Shown here: piece by piece, positions 8,030 through 18,446 of the stretch | Layout: the number at the start of each line of letters is the position of its first letter | Numbering within the stretch: position 1 is the stretch's first letter | Source: Holophagales bacterium UBA5704 | Lineage (GTDB): Bacteria; Acidobacteriota; Thermoanaerobaculia; Multivoradales; UBA5704 | Direction of reading: 5' to 3' | DNA length: 64,000 nucleotides | Assembly: GCA_002420005.1 (NCBI GenBank) | Contig: DIHE01000126.1 | Span: 91,522-155,521 of the forward strand | Notes under the pieces: generated by a model | Told to the model about the DNA's origin: nothing | Seen by the model: only the letters and a program-made list of their open reading frames with translations | Databases searched by the model: none | Program-made: the position numbers and the translations under genes

Positions 8030-9199
8030 ATGCGCATCGACCCCGACCATGTCACCGAGCTCCTCGCCCGGCTCGTCCGGATCAACTCGATCAACCCGTT
8101 CTTCTCCGCAGGGACCACCGACGAGCGCGAGATCGCCGCCTGCGTGGCGGAGGAGCTGCGCCGGATCGGTGCGCGGGTCGAGATCCGTGAGCCGGAGCCG
8201 GGACGGACGAGCGTGCTGGGGACCCTTCCCGGCCAGGGTGGAGGCCGCTCGCTCCTCCTCTATGCGCACATGGACACGGTCGGCATCGGCGGCATGCCCG
8301 AGCCGTTCTCCGCCGCGGTGCGCGACGGAAAGATGTACGGCCGCGGCACCTATGACATGAAAGGCGGCCTCGCTGCGTGCCTCGCGGCGGCCCGGGCGGT
8401 CGCGGAGGCGGGTGTGCCGCTCGCCGGAGACCTGCACGTGCTCGGCGTGGCGGATGAGGAGGTGGCGAGCCTCGGTCTCTACGACATGCTGACCGTCTGC
8501 CGGCCGGACGCGGCCATCGTCACCGAGCCGACCGAGCTCGACCTCTGCCTGGCCCACAAGGGATTCATCTGGGTCGAGGTGGAGACCGAGGGCCGTGCGG
8601 CGCACGGCAGCCGGTTCGAGCTGGGGATCGACGCCAACCTGCGGATGGGCCGCTTCCTCGGCCGGCTGGACGCGCTGGAGCAGCAGCTGCGGCAACGGCC
8701 GCCTCATCCGCTGGTCGGGCCGCCGTCCCTGCACGCCGGCACCCTGCACGGGGGCACGGCGCCGAGCATCTACGCCGCGAGCTGCCGCCTGGAGATCGAG
8801 CGCCGCACCGTCCCCGGCGAGACCGAAGCCGGTTGCCTCGCCGAGCTGCAAGCTCTCGCCGACGCGCTGGCCGAGGCCGACCCGACCTTCCGCGCGACGA
8901 TCCGGCCGACCCTCACCCGCCCGCCGTTCGAGGTCGCCCCCGGCGCCCCCATCGTCCGCACGGTGACCGAGGCGGCCACGGGTGTCCTCGGCCATGCACC
9001 GGCCGCGCTCGGACATTCCTTCTGGATGGATGCCTCCCTGCTCGCCGAGGCCGGCGTCGAGACCGTGGTGATCGGCGCCCACGGGGCCGGCGCGCATGCG
9101 GACGAAGAGTGGGTCGACCTGCGCTCGGTCGCCCGGCTCGCCGAGATCCTGGCCCGCTCCGCCGTGGCCTGGTGCGGCGCGCCGTCAGACACTCCTTAA
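8030..9199 (+). CDS. M20-family metallopeptidase (ArgE/DapE/CPG2-like)
   Basis: A 389-residue cytoplasmic-looking amidohydrolase of the ArgE/DapE/carboxypeptidase G2 group. Zinc-site motifs are YAHMDTVG, GTYDMKGG, DEEVAS and EPTEL, plus a late His in LGHSFWMDAS. A dimerisation lid domain sits between about 175 and 290. These enzymes hydrolyse N-acyl or peptide bonds with two zinc ions; the substrate is not predictable. An upstream in-frame ATG at 8012 would add MRYPCP; 8030 is preferred because family proteins start near this point and a weak -10-like element (TACCCT, 8018-8023) lies six bases before it. No Shine-Dalgarno is evident for either start. Confidence 0.87.
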   Translation: MRIDPDHVTELLARLVRINSINPFFSAGTTDEREIAACVAEELRRIGARVEIREPEPGRTSVLGTLPGQGGGRSLLLYAHMDTVGIGGMPEPFSAAVRDGKMYGRGTYDMKGGLAACLAAARAVAEAGVPLAGDLHVLGVADEEVASLGLYDMLTVCRPDAAIVTEPTELDLCLAHKGFIWVEVETEGRAAHGSRFELGIDANLRMGRFLGRLDALEQQLRQRPPHPLVGPPSLHAGTLHGGTAPSIYAASCRLEIERRTVPGETEAGCLAELQALADALAEADPTFRATIRPTLTRPPFEVAPGAPIVRTVTEAATGVLGHAPAALGHSFWMDASLLAEAGVETVVIGAHGAGAHADEEWVDLRSVARLAEILARSAVAWCGAPSDTP

Positions 9200-9258
9200 T
9201 CTTCGCTTGATAGAGTTCTCTTCCGCGAGAAAGGGCTCGCGTATCAGGAGAGAATTCA

Positions 9259-9720
9259 ATGGACGACATCATCAAGAATCTGGCCGCTCAGTTGGGAATC
9301 GGCGTCGGACAGGCGGAAGCCGGGGCCGGCGCCATCCTCCAGCTCATCCGGGAACAAGCCGCGCACGGCGACTTCCAGCAACTCTTGAAGGCGGTTCCCG
9401 GTGCCACGCAGTGGATGGGCACGGCGTCGGAAGTGGCGGGTGGAGACGGTGGAGGCCTGCTCGGCCAGGCGGCGGGCCTGTTCGGCGGCCTGACCGGCAA
9501 CGGCGGGCTCGGCGCGGCGATCTCCGCCCTCGGCAAGAGCGGGATCGGGCCGGAGGCCGCGGCGCGCTTCGTACCGGCGCTGCTGGAGCTTTTGCAGTCG
9601 AAAGCCGGCGCCGATCTGGTCGGCCGCCTCTCCTCCTCGGTCCCCTTCCTCAAGGAAGCTCTCGGAGCGGCGGGAGGGGTGGGCGGATTGGCAGGTGCGC
9701 TCGGCAAGATGTTCGGATAA
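9259..9720 (+). CDS. DUF2780-like small glycine-rich protein
   Basis: A 153-residue protein with a helical N-terminus (MDDIIKNLAAQLGIGVGQAE), a Gly/Ala-rich middle (about 62-90) and a helical C-terminal half ending in a glycine-rich tail. This composition resembles DUF2780 proteins, whose function is unknown. There is no signal peptide or convincing transmembrane helix. An AGGAG-like ribosome-binding site precedes the ATG. It is followed by ychF after 59 bases on the same strand, so co-transcription is possible but not shown. Confidence 0.65.
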   Translation: MDDIIKNLAAQLGIGVGQAEAGAGAILQLIREQAAHGDFQQLLKAVPGATQWMGTASEVAGGDGGGLLGQAAGLFGGLTGNGGLGAAISALGKSGIGPEAAARFVPALLELLQSKAGADLVGRLSSSVPFLKEALGAAGGVGGLAGALGKMFG

Positions 9721-9779
9721 GGTCGTGTGGTAACCTCCCGCCTTTCGTGGCGGGACGACCGCTCCCGGAGGACATCCCT

Positions 9780-10847
<1,068 letters not shown>

Positions 10848-10959
10848 GAAAAGTCCGGCCGGCCGGCTCGCAAAATCCCTCGGCGCGCACCATTACCAGT
10901 GAGAGCGCTCTTGGCGCGGCAAGACCGCCGTGGCCCCTCTGGCGCGATGGAGGTTGAAG

Positions 10960-13041
10960 ATGAGCCGTCAGCTCACCTGGATGGTGTTGATTCTGCTCGC
11001 CTTCGGTGGTGTGGCCCAGGCTGCCCCCGAGGCCGGCGGTCCCACGGCCGCTTTGTATCCGGTGGTCGATGTCAACCGTGTGCAGTCCGTGGTCGGCCAG
11101 CAGCTCGACCTGACACGGATCGGGGAGGAGGACCTCGCGCGCGACCGGGAAGGCCTGCCGCCGCGGTTCGCGATCCCCGAGCGGGTGTCCTTGACCCCTG
11201 CCAACAGCGGCACCTGGGAAGACCTCGGCAACGGTTTGAAGCTCTGGCGCCTGCGCGTCATCGGCCGCGAGGGGACGAACTCCCTGAACCTCGGCTTCAC
11301 CCGCTTCAAGATGACGCCGAACAGCCGCGTGCTGTTCTACTCGACCGACGGCCGCGAGAGGACCCGCGCCTTCACCGCCGCGGACAACGAGGCCCACGGT
11401 GAGATGTGGACACCGGTGATCCCCACCCGCGACCTGATCGTGGAGCTCACCGTGCCCAAGGCGGAGGCCAAGGGGCTGCAGCTCCGGCTCGGCTGGATCA
11501 ACCAGGGCTATCGCGGCTTCGGCACGATCACCGCCGACTCCTACAACAAGTCCGGAAGCTGCAACATGGACGTCGCCTGCCTCGACGCCGGAGACTCCTG
11601 GCGCGAGGAGATGCGGGCGGTGGGCGTGATCTCCACCGGCGGCTCGACGTTCTGCTCCGGCTCGCTGATCAACAACACGGCCGGCGACCGCAAGATGTAC
11701 TTCATGACCGCCAACCACTGCGGCATCACCGCGTCGAACGCCGCCTCTCTGGTGGTCTATTGGAACTACCAGAACTCCTTCTGCCGCACCCCGGGCAGCA
11801 CCGCCAGCGGCCAGGCCGGCGACGGCAGCCTCGCGCAATTCCACACCGGGTCCTTCTTCCGCGCCGCGTATTCGCCTTCGGACTTCACCCTGGTCGAGCT
11901 GGACGATCCGGCCGTCACCGCCTACAACCACTACTGGGCGGGCTGGGACCGTTCGACGGGCGACTTCGCCTGCTCCGCCGCCTCTCCGTGCGCGGCGATC
12001 CACCATCCGTCGACCGATGAGAAGCGGATCACCTACTCCACCACCAACACGGCGACGACCAGCTACAACAATCCGACGTCTCCCGGCGACGGCACCCATG
12101 TCTGGGCGCGCTGGGCGACCGATCCTCCCGGGCCCTTCACCGTGCCCGGTGTGACCGAGGGCGGTTCCTCGGGCTCGCCGCTCTACAACGCGGCCGGCCG
12201 TTTCATCGGCCAGCTCCATGGCGGCCCGTCCGCCTGTGGTGCCACCGGGACCAATCTCTCCGACTACTACGGCCGTTTCAGCATCTCCTGGACGGGCGGC
12301 GGCACGAACAGCACCCGCGTGTCGAACTGGCTCGACGCCGGCAACACCGGGGCGACCACGACCAACGGCCTCGACACCGGCGGCGGTGGCTGCACGCCCC
12401 CCGCGGCGCCCACCGGCTTGACCGCCACCGCCGCGTCGCAGACCCAGGTCAACCTCTCCTGGACCGCCGTCTCCGGCGCCACCTCCTACACCATCTGGCG
12501 CTCGACGACCAGCGGCGGCCCCTACACCTCGGTCGGAACCTCCGCCACGACGTCCTTCTCGAACACCGGCCTGTCTTGCAACACCACCTACTACTACGTG
12601 GTGACCGCGTCGAACGGGAGCTGCAGCTCCGGCAACTCGGCGCAGGCGTCGGCGACGACCTCGGTGTGCACGGCCTGCACCGCCACCACCGAGGTGGAGG
12701 CGAACAACACCCGCACCGCGCCGCAGGTGATCTCGGGAACCTGCAACCAGATCTCCGGCACGTTCCTCAACGACTCCTCGACGCAGCAGAACGACTACTT
12801 CCGCCTGAGCCTGCCGGCCGGCGCGACCGTGACCGCGCTGCTCAACGGCCTCACGGTCGACTACGACCTCTACATCTACAACTCGACCACCGGCAGCGCC
12901 GTGGCCAGCTCGCTCAACGGTGGCACGACCGCCGACCAGGCGTCCTGGACCAACACGGGAGCCTCGGCGATCAACGTCTTCGTGCGCGTCTACCGCTACT
13001 CTTCGACCCGCACGACGTATCAGCTCCGGGTCAGCTACTGA
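10960..13041 (+). CDS. Secreted trypsin-like (lysyl-endopeptidase-type) serine protease
   Basis: A 693-residue exported protease. Signal peptide about residues 1-22, a propeptide-like region to about 175, then an S1-fold catalytic domain with the triad visible as TANHCGI (His), DFTLVELDD (Asp) and GGSSGSPLYN (Ser). The spacing and cysteine content resemble Achromobacter lyticus lysyl endopeptidase. A fibronectin type III domain follows (about 480-570), then a bacterial pre-peptidase C-terminal (PPC) domain (about 585-693). The start at 10960 has GGAGG six bases upstream; a longer start at 10930 lacks such support. Together with the metalloprotease at 5.6 kb it suggests a proteolytic lifestyle. 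Confidence 0.88.
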   Translation: MSRQLTWMVLILLAFGGVAQAAPEAGGPTAALYPVVDVNRVQSVVGQQLDLTRIGEEDLARDREGLPPRFAIPERVSLTPANSGTWEDLGNGLKLWRLRVIGREGTNSLNLGFTRFKMTPNSRVLFYSTDGRERTRAFTAADNEAHGEMWTPVIPTRDLIVELTVPKAEAKGLQLRLGWINQGYRGFGTITADSYNKSGSCNMDVACLDAGDSWREEMRAVGVISTGGSTFCSGSLINNTAGDRKMYFMTANHCGITASNAASLVVYWNYQNSFCRTPGSTASGQAGDGSLAQFHTGSFFRAAYSPSDFTLVELDDPAVTAYNHYWAGWDRSTGDFACSAASPCAAIHHPSTDEKRITYSTTNTATTSYNNPTSPGDGTHVWARWATDPPGPFTVPGVTEGGSSGSPLYNAAGRFIGQLHGGPSACGATGTNLSDYYGRFSISWTGGGTNSTRVSNWLDAGNTGATTTNGLDTGGGGCTPPAAPTGLTATAASQTQVNLSWTAVSGATSYTIWRSTTSGGPYTSVGTSATTSFSNTGLSCNTTYYYVVTASNGSCSSGNSAQASATTSVCTACTATTEVEANNTRTAPQVISGTCNQISGTFLNDSSTQQNDYFRLSLPAGATVTALLNGLTVDYDLYIYNSTTGSAVASSLNGGTTADQASWTNTGASAINVFVRVYRYSSTRTTYQLRVSY

Positions 13042-13054
13042 TCTGCCCCCCCGC

Positions 13055-13086
13055 CGCCCGCCCCCTCGCCTTCCCGGGGGCGGGCG
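13055..13086. terminator. GC-rich hairpin between convergent genes
   Basis: An 11-bp perfect stem (CGCCCGCCCCC at 13055-13065, GGGGGCGGGCG at 13076-13086) with a ten-base loop lies in the 67-base gap between the serine protease gene and the convergent GGDEF gene. A short pyrimidine-rich run follows on the plus side. It probably acts as a bidirectional terminator. Confidence 0.6.
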
Positions 13087-13108
13087 CCCTCCTTTCGATC
13101 CGGTCCCT

Positions 13109-14863
13109 TTACACGAAGATCCGCGGTGGCTCTTGGGCCTTCGGGGCCTCGTCCGACTGGAGGAGGTTGCCTTCGACGTCCTGATAGCGCCCCTGGCCGA
13201 CGTCGAGGAGGACGCGGTTGCGCCCGCGGCGCTTGGCTTCATAGAGGGCTTCGTCGGCGAAGAGGAGGAGCTCGGCGGCGGTCTTCGCGAGGACGCCGGG
13301 AGAGGAAGCCACTCCGGCGCTCATGGTGAGGGGGATGCGCTGCCCGCCGTGCTCGAAGGGGAGGTCCTGGATTCTCTGCCGGACCTGCTCGGCGATCGCG
13401 AGGCCCTGGCCGCCGTCCATGCCCTCCAGGAGGATCACGAACTCCTCGCCTCCGTAGCGGCAGCAGAGCGCTCCCTCCCAGGCGGTTTTGAAGACGGCGG
13501 CGGCGGCGACCAGGGCGGCGTCGCCGGCCGGATGCCCAAAGGTGTCGTTGATCTTCTTGAAGTGGTCCAGGTCGCAGAGGATGACCGCCATGGCCCCACC
13601 TTCTTCGGTCACCTGGGCGTGGACCTCGTGGAGCCGCTTCTCCAGGACGCGGCGCAGGACGGCTCCGGTCAAGGTGTCCTCGCGCGCCTCGCGGCCGGTC
13701 AGGCAGCGGCCCACCGAGGCGCTCATCTGGGGCACCAGCCGGTCGAGCAGCTCGACGCCGGCGAGGTCGAGCTTGCGCGGATCGCACCACAGGCGCAGAC
13801 GCCCGAGGAGCCGGCCGTCGCTGCGGAGCTGGCGCTCGACGATGTTCCACTGCGCCCGCCGGTGGACGCCGGGAAGGACCGGGGCATAGCGATCCGGCTC
13901 CGGGACGCCGGTGCGCAGCTCGCTCTCCGGACCTTTGGGTCCCGCCCACCAGCTCTTGAGCTCGCCGCCGGGCGCCATCAGCTCGAACTGGAACCAGTGG
14001 AATCTCACCAGCTCGCCGCTTTCGGTCTTCATGCGGTCGATCACGTCGACGATCTCGCGCTCGCCTTTGTCGACCATCCGCTTGCCGGCCCGCCGCAGGC
14101 GTTCCAGGTCGAACGCGCGATGGTGGGAGCGTTCGTGAAGGACCCGGTTGCGCGCCGCCTCCAGGGCGAGCAGGGCACAGGCGGCGGCGAGCAGGGTGGT
14201 CAGGGTCCAGCCGGAGGTCTTCTGCACCGCGACCAGCACCCCTCCCAAGGCCCAGCCGAAGGCATCGAGGCCGAGCGGTGGGAGCAGCACCTTCCAGCGC
14301 GCAAGCACCGGGTGCTCGGGGCGCCGGATCTTGCCGTCGGCCGCTTCGAGCCCGGCCCAGACGAGGAGGTAGAGGAGACCGGAGGCGGTGGCGACCGTGG
14401 CGAGGGCGGTGCCACGGGGGAACAGCACCCAGGTCAGGGCGGCGGCGAGGGTGGCGAGAACCGCGCGCCCGGCGGTCTCCAGGGAGCGGAGGAGACTCCG
14501 CCGGTCGGGCACCCCGTAGACCCCGCGGCGCCGGACCAGGCGCAGCAGCAGCTCGGCGGAGAGAAAGGACGCCGCGGCGAGCCCTGCCGCCGGAACGCCA
14601 CCGGCTCCCTCCACGATCAGTGGCAGGACGAGGGTCCCGAGGCCGACCGTGGACACCGAGCGGAACGGGCGGTGGCAGGCCGCGGCGGCTCCGGCCAGGA
14701 TGAGGACGAGCAGAAGGCCGGTGGGCGGCAGCTCTTCCGCGCGCAGGGCGGGCACACGCACGGCGGCGGCGAGCGCCAGAAGGGCGCTCAGGATCGGCAC
14801 GAGCGACGCCCCGAGCTCGCGAGGCAGGAGAGCGCGCTGCAGCAAGCGTGAAGGTCCCGGCAC
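13109..14863 (-). CDS. Membrane-bound GGDEF diguanylate cyclase
   Basis: A 584-residue protein. The N-terminal half has about seven hydrophobic segments (residues 15-245), then a linker/sensor region (about 245-400), then a GGDEF domain. Active-site residues are intact: DTLTG at its start and YGGEEF (GGEEF at 471-475), with DLDHFKKINDTFGH for metal and substrate binding. It should make cyclic di-GMP from GTP at the inner face of the membrane. No RxxD inhibitory site is visible five residues before GGEEF, so product inhibition through an I-site is not expected. The GTG start at 14863 is the first sensible start in frame; upstream sequence is antisense to the next gene. A weak Shine-Dalgarno leaves the exact start uncertain. 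Confidence 0.85.
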   Translation of the reverse strand: MPGPSRLLQRALLPRELGASLVPILSALLALAAAVRVPALRAEELPPTGLLLVLILAGAAAACHRPFRSVSTVGLGTLVLPLIVEGAGGVPAAGLAAASFLSAELLLRLVRRRGVYGVPDRRSLLRSLETAGRAVLATLAAALTWVLFPRGTALATVATASGLLYLLVWAGLEAADGKIRRPEHPVLARWKVLLPPLGLDAFGWALGGVLVAVQKTSGWTLTTLLAAACALLALEAARNRVLHERSHHRAFDLERLRRAGKRMVDKGEREIVDVIDRMKTESGELVRFHWFQFELMAPGGELKSWWAGPKGPESELRTGVPEPDRYAPVLPGVHRRAQWNIVERQLRSDGRLLGRLRLWCDPRKLDLAGVELLDRLVPQMSASVGRCLTGREAREDTLTGAVLRRVLEKRLHEVHAQVTEEGGAMAVILCDLDHFKKINDTFGHPAGDAALVAAAAVFKTAWEGALCCRYGGEEFVILLEGMDGGQGLAIAEQVRQRIQDLPFEHGGQRIPLTMSAGVASSPGVLAKTAAELLLFADEALYEAKRRGRNRVLLDVGQGRYQDVEGNLLQSDEAPKAQEPPRIFV

Positions 14864-14924
14864 GTTTTGCCATGGTACGCGGTTCACCCCGGAAGCTGCA
14901 ATCGGAATCCGATAGACTGAAGCG

Positions 14925-16559
14925 ATGAAGCACACTGCGCCGCCGCGCCGCCGGAAGCTGAATGCCTGGGGATTCGAGGGCGTCTCGTTCTCGCCGCCGC
15001 GCCCTCTGCGGTCCTGGCTGGAGGAGCGCATCGGCCCGCCCGAGCCCCGGTCGGCGGTCGATCCCCGCTCGCTCCGCCTGCCCGCGCCCGCCCGTCTGCC
15101 GGATCTGCCGGTGCCAACCTCCGACGATCCGGCCGACCGGCTGCTGCATGCGCGCGGGCGCGGCTTCAGCGATCTGGTGCGCCTGCGCACCGGCACCCTG
15201 CCGGCGCTGCCCGACGCCGTCGTACGGCCGGAGGATGCGACGGACGTCCAGGAGGTGCTGCGGATCTGCTCGCGCGCCGGGGTCCGCGTGATCCCCTGGG
15301 GCGGCGGCACCTCGGTGACCGGCGGGGTCAACACCCTGCCCTCCGCGGCGCCCACCGTGGTGCTCGATCTCGAACGGCTCTCCGGTCTGGTGGCGGTCGA
15401 CGCCCGCTCCGGGCATGCCCGGGTGCGCGCCGGCACGCTCGGTCCGGCGCTCGAAGCGGCGCTCGCGCCGCACCGCCTGACCCTCGGCCACTTCCCGCAA
15501 TCGTGGGAGCTGTCGACCCTGGGCGGCTGGGTGGCCACCCGCTCGTCGGGCCAGGAATCGCTCGGCTTCGGCCGTATCGAGGACCTGGTGGCCGGCCTGG
15601 AGCTGGTCGCACCGGCCGGCCGGCTCTCTCTGCCGGCCCTCCCGGCCTCGGCCGCCGGCCCGGATCTGCGCCAGCTCGCGCTCGGCAGCGAGGGCCGATT
15701 CGGCGTGATCACCGAGGCCACTGTGCGCGTCAGCCCGCGGCCGGCGCGCCGCGCGGTCGAGGCGTTTCTCCTCCCTCAATGGGAGGACGGCGTCGAGGCT
15801 GTCCGCGAGATGGTCCTCGCCGGCCTGCCGCTGCACATGCTTCGTCTGTCCGATCCCACCGAGACGGAGGTGGGGCTGGCGACCGGGACGGGGGGCCATG
15901 CCTGGTCGCCGCTCGCCCGCGGCTGGCTGCGGCTGCGCGGCGCCGGCCCGGGCTCGTGCCTGCTGCTCTGCGGCGCCGCGGGGACGCCGCGGGAGATCCG
16001 CTGGACCCTGGGCGAGACGCGGCGGCTGCTCAAGAGATACCGCGCTGTGTCGCTCGGCGAGGGGCCGGGCCGGCGCTGGCTGCTCGACCGCTTCCGCCAT
16101 CCCTACCTGCGCGACGGCCTGTTCGACCTCGGCTGGGCCACCGACACCCTGGAGACCGCGGCGTCCTGGTCTGCGCTGCCCGGCCTCTATCGCGCGGTGC
16201 GGCTGGTCCTCGCCTCGACGCTGCCCAACGAGGAGGTGGCGGTGCTCTGCCACGTCTCCCACGCCTACCGCGACGGCGCCTCGCTCTACTTCACCTTCTT
16301 CTTCCGCGACGCCGAAGACCCCGAGGAGATGATCGCGCTCTGGGCCGCGCTCAAGCGGGCCGCCACCTCCGTCCTGCCGGCGGCGGCGGGCACGCTCAGC
16401 CATCACCATGGAATCGGTTCCTGGCATGCCCCCTGGTATGCCCGCGAGGCCGGGACGGATGGCGTGCGGCTGCTCGCCGCCGCGGCCCGCGAGCTCGATC
16501 CGCAGGGAATCCTCAACCCCCACGTCCTCTTCGATCCGGTCGATCGCCTGGAGGTGTGA
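14925..16559 (+). CDS. Alkylglycerone-phosphate-synthase-like FAD-binding oxidoreductase
   Basis: A 544-residue VAO/PCMH-fold flavoprotein. The FAD-binding loop is PWGGGTSVTGG; the family signature FPQSWELSTLGGWVATRSSG matches the human AGPS pattern, and LSHHHGIG near the C-terminus corresponds to the AGPS catalytic histidine cluster. AGPS replaces the acyl chain of acyl-DHAP with a fatty alcohol, creating the ether bond of alkyl lipids. The gene is followed one base after its stop by a glycerol-3-phosphate dehydrogenase gene, giving a glycerophosphate-centred pair. It differs from D-lactate or glycolate oxidases of the same fold by the HHH motif. Substrate assignment rests on motifs only. 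Confidence 0.82.
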   Translation: MKHTAPPRRRKLNAWGFEGVSFSPPRPLRSWLEERIGPPEPRSAVDPRSLRLPAPARLPDLPVPTSDDPADRLLHARGRGFSDLVRLRTGTLPALPDAVVRPEDATDVQEVLRICSRAGVRVIPWGGGTSVTGGVNTLPSAAPTVVLDLERLSGLVAVDARSGHARVRAGTLGPALEAALAPHRLTLGHFPQSWELSTLGGWVATRSSGQESLGFGRIEDLVAGLELVAPAGRLSLPALPASAAGPDLRQLALGSEGRFGVITEATVRVSPRPARRAVEAFLLPQWEDGVEAVREMVLAGLPLHMLRLSDPTETEVGLATGTGGHAWSPLARGWLRLRGAGPGSCLLLCGAAGTPREIRWTLGETRRLLKRYRAVSLGEGPGRRWLLDRFRHPYLRDGLFDLGWATDTLETAASWSALPGLYRAVRLVLASTLPNEEVAVLCHVSHAYRDGASLYFTFFFRDAEDPEEMIALWAALKRAATSVLPAAAGTLSHHHGIGSWHAPWYAREAGTDGVRLLAAAARELDPQGILNPHVLFDPVDRLEV

Positions 16560-16560
16560 G

Positions 16561-18180
16561 ATGCTCGACCCCCTCTGGCGGCGGCGGGCGCTGGACGGGC
16601 TGGCCCAGCCGTTCGACCTGATCGTCCTGGGGGGCGGCATCACCGGCTGCGGGATCTTTCTCGACGCCTCCCAACGTGGCCTGCGCGTCCTCCTGCTGGA
16701 GCGGGGCGACATCGCCTCCGGCACCTCCTCGCGCTCCTCCAAGCTGATCCATGGGGGCTTGCGGTATCTCAAGCGGCTGCAGCTCCACGTCACCCGCCAG
16801 GCCGTCCGCGAGCGCGACTTGATGCTGGCGGTCGATCCCCACCTGGTCTGGCCGATCCGCTTTCTGTATCTGGTCTATTCCGGCGCCCGCCCCCCTGCCT
16901 GGCAGATGGAGATCGGCCTCCAGGTCTATGACCGGCTGAACCGCGGCCGGCGGCACCACCGGCGGCTCCCGACGGAGGAGCTCCTGGCGAGCGCGCCGGG
17001 CGTCGCGACGGCCGGGCTCCAGACCACCTTCGCGTACGGGGACGCGGTGACCGACGACGCCCGCCTGACCCTGGCGGTCGCCGCCACCGGCACCGGCTAC
17101 GGGGGGTACCTCCTCACCCGGGCCGAGCTGGAGGACGGCCTGCGCACCACGGCCGGCCGGCTGAGCGGGGTGCGCTTTCGCGACCAGGAGACCGGCGAGG
17201 TCCACACCGCCCGGGCGTCTCTCGTGGTCAATGCCACCGGCGCGTGGGTGGACCTCGTCCGCCATCGCCTGGGGATCTCGGGAGCGCGCGTCCGCCCGTC
17301 GCGGGGCAGTCATCTCATCTTCGCGAGCGATCGCCTGCCGATCACCGAGGCGGTGACCCTCCCCTCTCCGGACGACGGACGCCCGGTGTTCTTCATTCCC
17401 CACCCGGAAGGGGTCCTGGCCGGGACGACCGACCTGTTCCACACGGGAGATCTGGACGATCCCCGCCCGTCCCCGGAGGAGGTGGGGTACCTCCTGCGCG
17501 CCGCGCAGACGGCCTTTCCCGGCCGGCAGATCGGTGCGGACGACGTCCGTGGCGCTTTCGCCGGAGTGCGTCCGATCGTCGACACGGGAGCGGCGAGCCC
17601 GTCGGCGGCGAGCCGCGAAGAGGCGTTGTGGGACGAGGAGGGCCTCCTCTCGGTGGCCGGCGGCAAGCTGACCACCTGGCGGGCGATCGCCGAGGAGGTG
17701 GTCGACCACGCCCTGCGCTTCCTGCCCTCGGAGCGCGCCCGCGAGGCGTCCCCCTGCGCCACCGCCGGCACCACGGTCGGTGCCCTGGCACCGCCTGATC
17801 TGGCGGAGCGGCTGCAAACAGTGCAGGGGATCGCCCCGGATGTCGCCGCCGGTCTGGCCCGCCGGCTCGGCGGCCTCTCCTGGCTCGCCGGGGCGGTGGC
17901 GCGGTCGCCGAGCGAGCTGCACCCGCTCCTGGACGGCACCGACCTCACGGCCGCCGAGGTGCGCGTCCATCTGCGGCACGGAGCGGTGGTGCACCTCGAA
18001 GACCTCCTGCTGCGCCGTGCCCGCTTCGGCCTCTGGGACCCCGCCGCCGCCCGCGCCCTGGTCCCGCGCCTCGCGCCGCTCTTTCAGGAAGAGCTCGCCT
18101 GGACCGCCGACCGCTGGGACCGGGAGACGGAATCCGCCGCCGGGGCGTTGGCCGCCTGGACGCCGGAGGGGGTGCGGTGA
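16561..18180 (+). CDS. glpD: FAD-dependent glycerol-3-phosphate dehydrogenase
   Basis: A 539-residue DAO-fold flavoenzyme. The ADP-binding motif is VLGGGITGCG, with the GlpD/GlpA hallmarks GTSSRSSKLIHGGLRYL and a C-terminal helical domain typical of aerobic G3P dehydrogenases. It oxidises sn-glycerol 3-phosphate to DHAP and passes electrons to quinones at the membrane. The ATG follows the stop of the AGPS-like gene by one base, and the ribosome-binding site GGAGG lies in the upstream gene's final codons, so translation is coupled. In this context it may supply DHAP for, or adjust the redox state of, ether-lipid precursors rather than serve glycerol catabolism; that is inference. No glycerol kinase or facilitator gene is adjacent. 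Confidence 0.88.
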   Translation: MLDPLWRRRALDGLAQPFDLIVLGGGITGCGIFLDASQRGLRVLLLERGDIASGTSSRSSKLIHGGLRYLKRLQLHVTRQAVRERDLMLAVDPHLVWPIRFLYLVYSGARPPAWQMEIGLQVYDRLNRGRRHHRRLPTEELLASAPGVATAGLQTTFAYGDAVTDDARLTLAVAATGTGYGGYLLTRAELEDGLRTTAGRLSGVRFRDQETGEVHTARASLVVNATGAWVDLVRHRLGISGARVRPSRGSHLIFASDRLPITEAVTLPSPDDGRPVFFIPHPEGVLAGTTDLFHTGDLDDPRPSPEEVGYLLRAAQTAFPGRQIGADDVRGAFAGVRPIVDTGAASPSAASREEALWDEEGLLSVAGGKLTTWRAIAEEVVDHALRFLPSERAREASPCATAGTTVGALAPPDLAERLQTVQGIAPDVAAGLARRLGGLSWLAGAVARSPSELHPLLDGTDLTAAEVRVHLRHGAVVHLEDLLLRRARFGLWDPAAARALVPRLAPLFQEELAWTADRWDRETESAAGALAAWTPEGVR

Positions 18181-18446
18181 GGGCGGCTCGGGCGGTTGAG
18201 ACACCTGCGCGCCGCTCTGCAGACCACACATCGCGTTGCATGGGGGTGAGGACTCCGAGCGAGGCACTCCCGAGGCTTCCAAGAGATTCCCGAGGCGCCT
18301 CTGGGGACAGGAATTCCTTCGCGCACCTGCGGTAGAATAGGGAGATGAAAACGCTGTCGACTCTGCGCAGGCCGGTGGCCCTCAGCCGGCTTGCGACCTG
18401 CTGCCCTTTTAGATTTAGATAACTCTGACTTGGCGTGGCGTGCATC
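18181..18446 (+). other. Intergenic spacer at the left edge of the accessory island, with a 25-codon ORF
   Basis: A TAGAAT -10-like hexamer (18333-18338) is followed by GGGAG and an ATG at 18345. The ORF reads 25 residues beginning MKTLSTLRRP and ends at TAA 18422. Base composition shifts just after this point from GC-rich to the more AT-rich island. The ORF could be a leader peptide or the 5' stub of a gene interrupted by island insertion; neither can be proved here. Confidence 0.35.

Noticed and set aside
5504..9097. A 1197-codon open frame on the minus strand
   Set aside because: It is antisense to the metalloprotease and M20 peptidase genes, has the Arg/Gly/Ala-rich composition of a GC-driven mirror frame and no recognisable domain.
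10856..10870. CCGGCCGGCCGG palindrome after ychF as a terminator
   Set aside because: It is a simple GGCC repeat with no defined loop and no T-tract; support is too weak.
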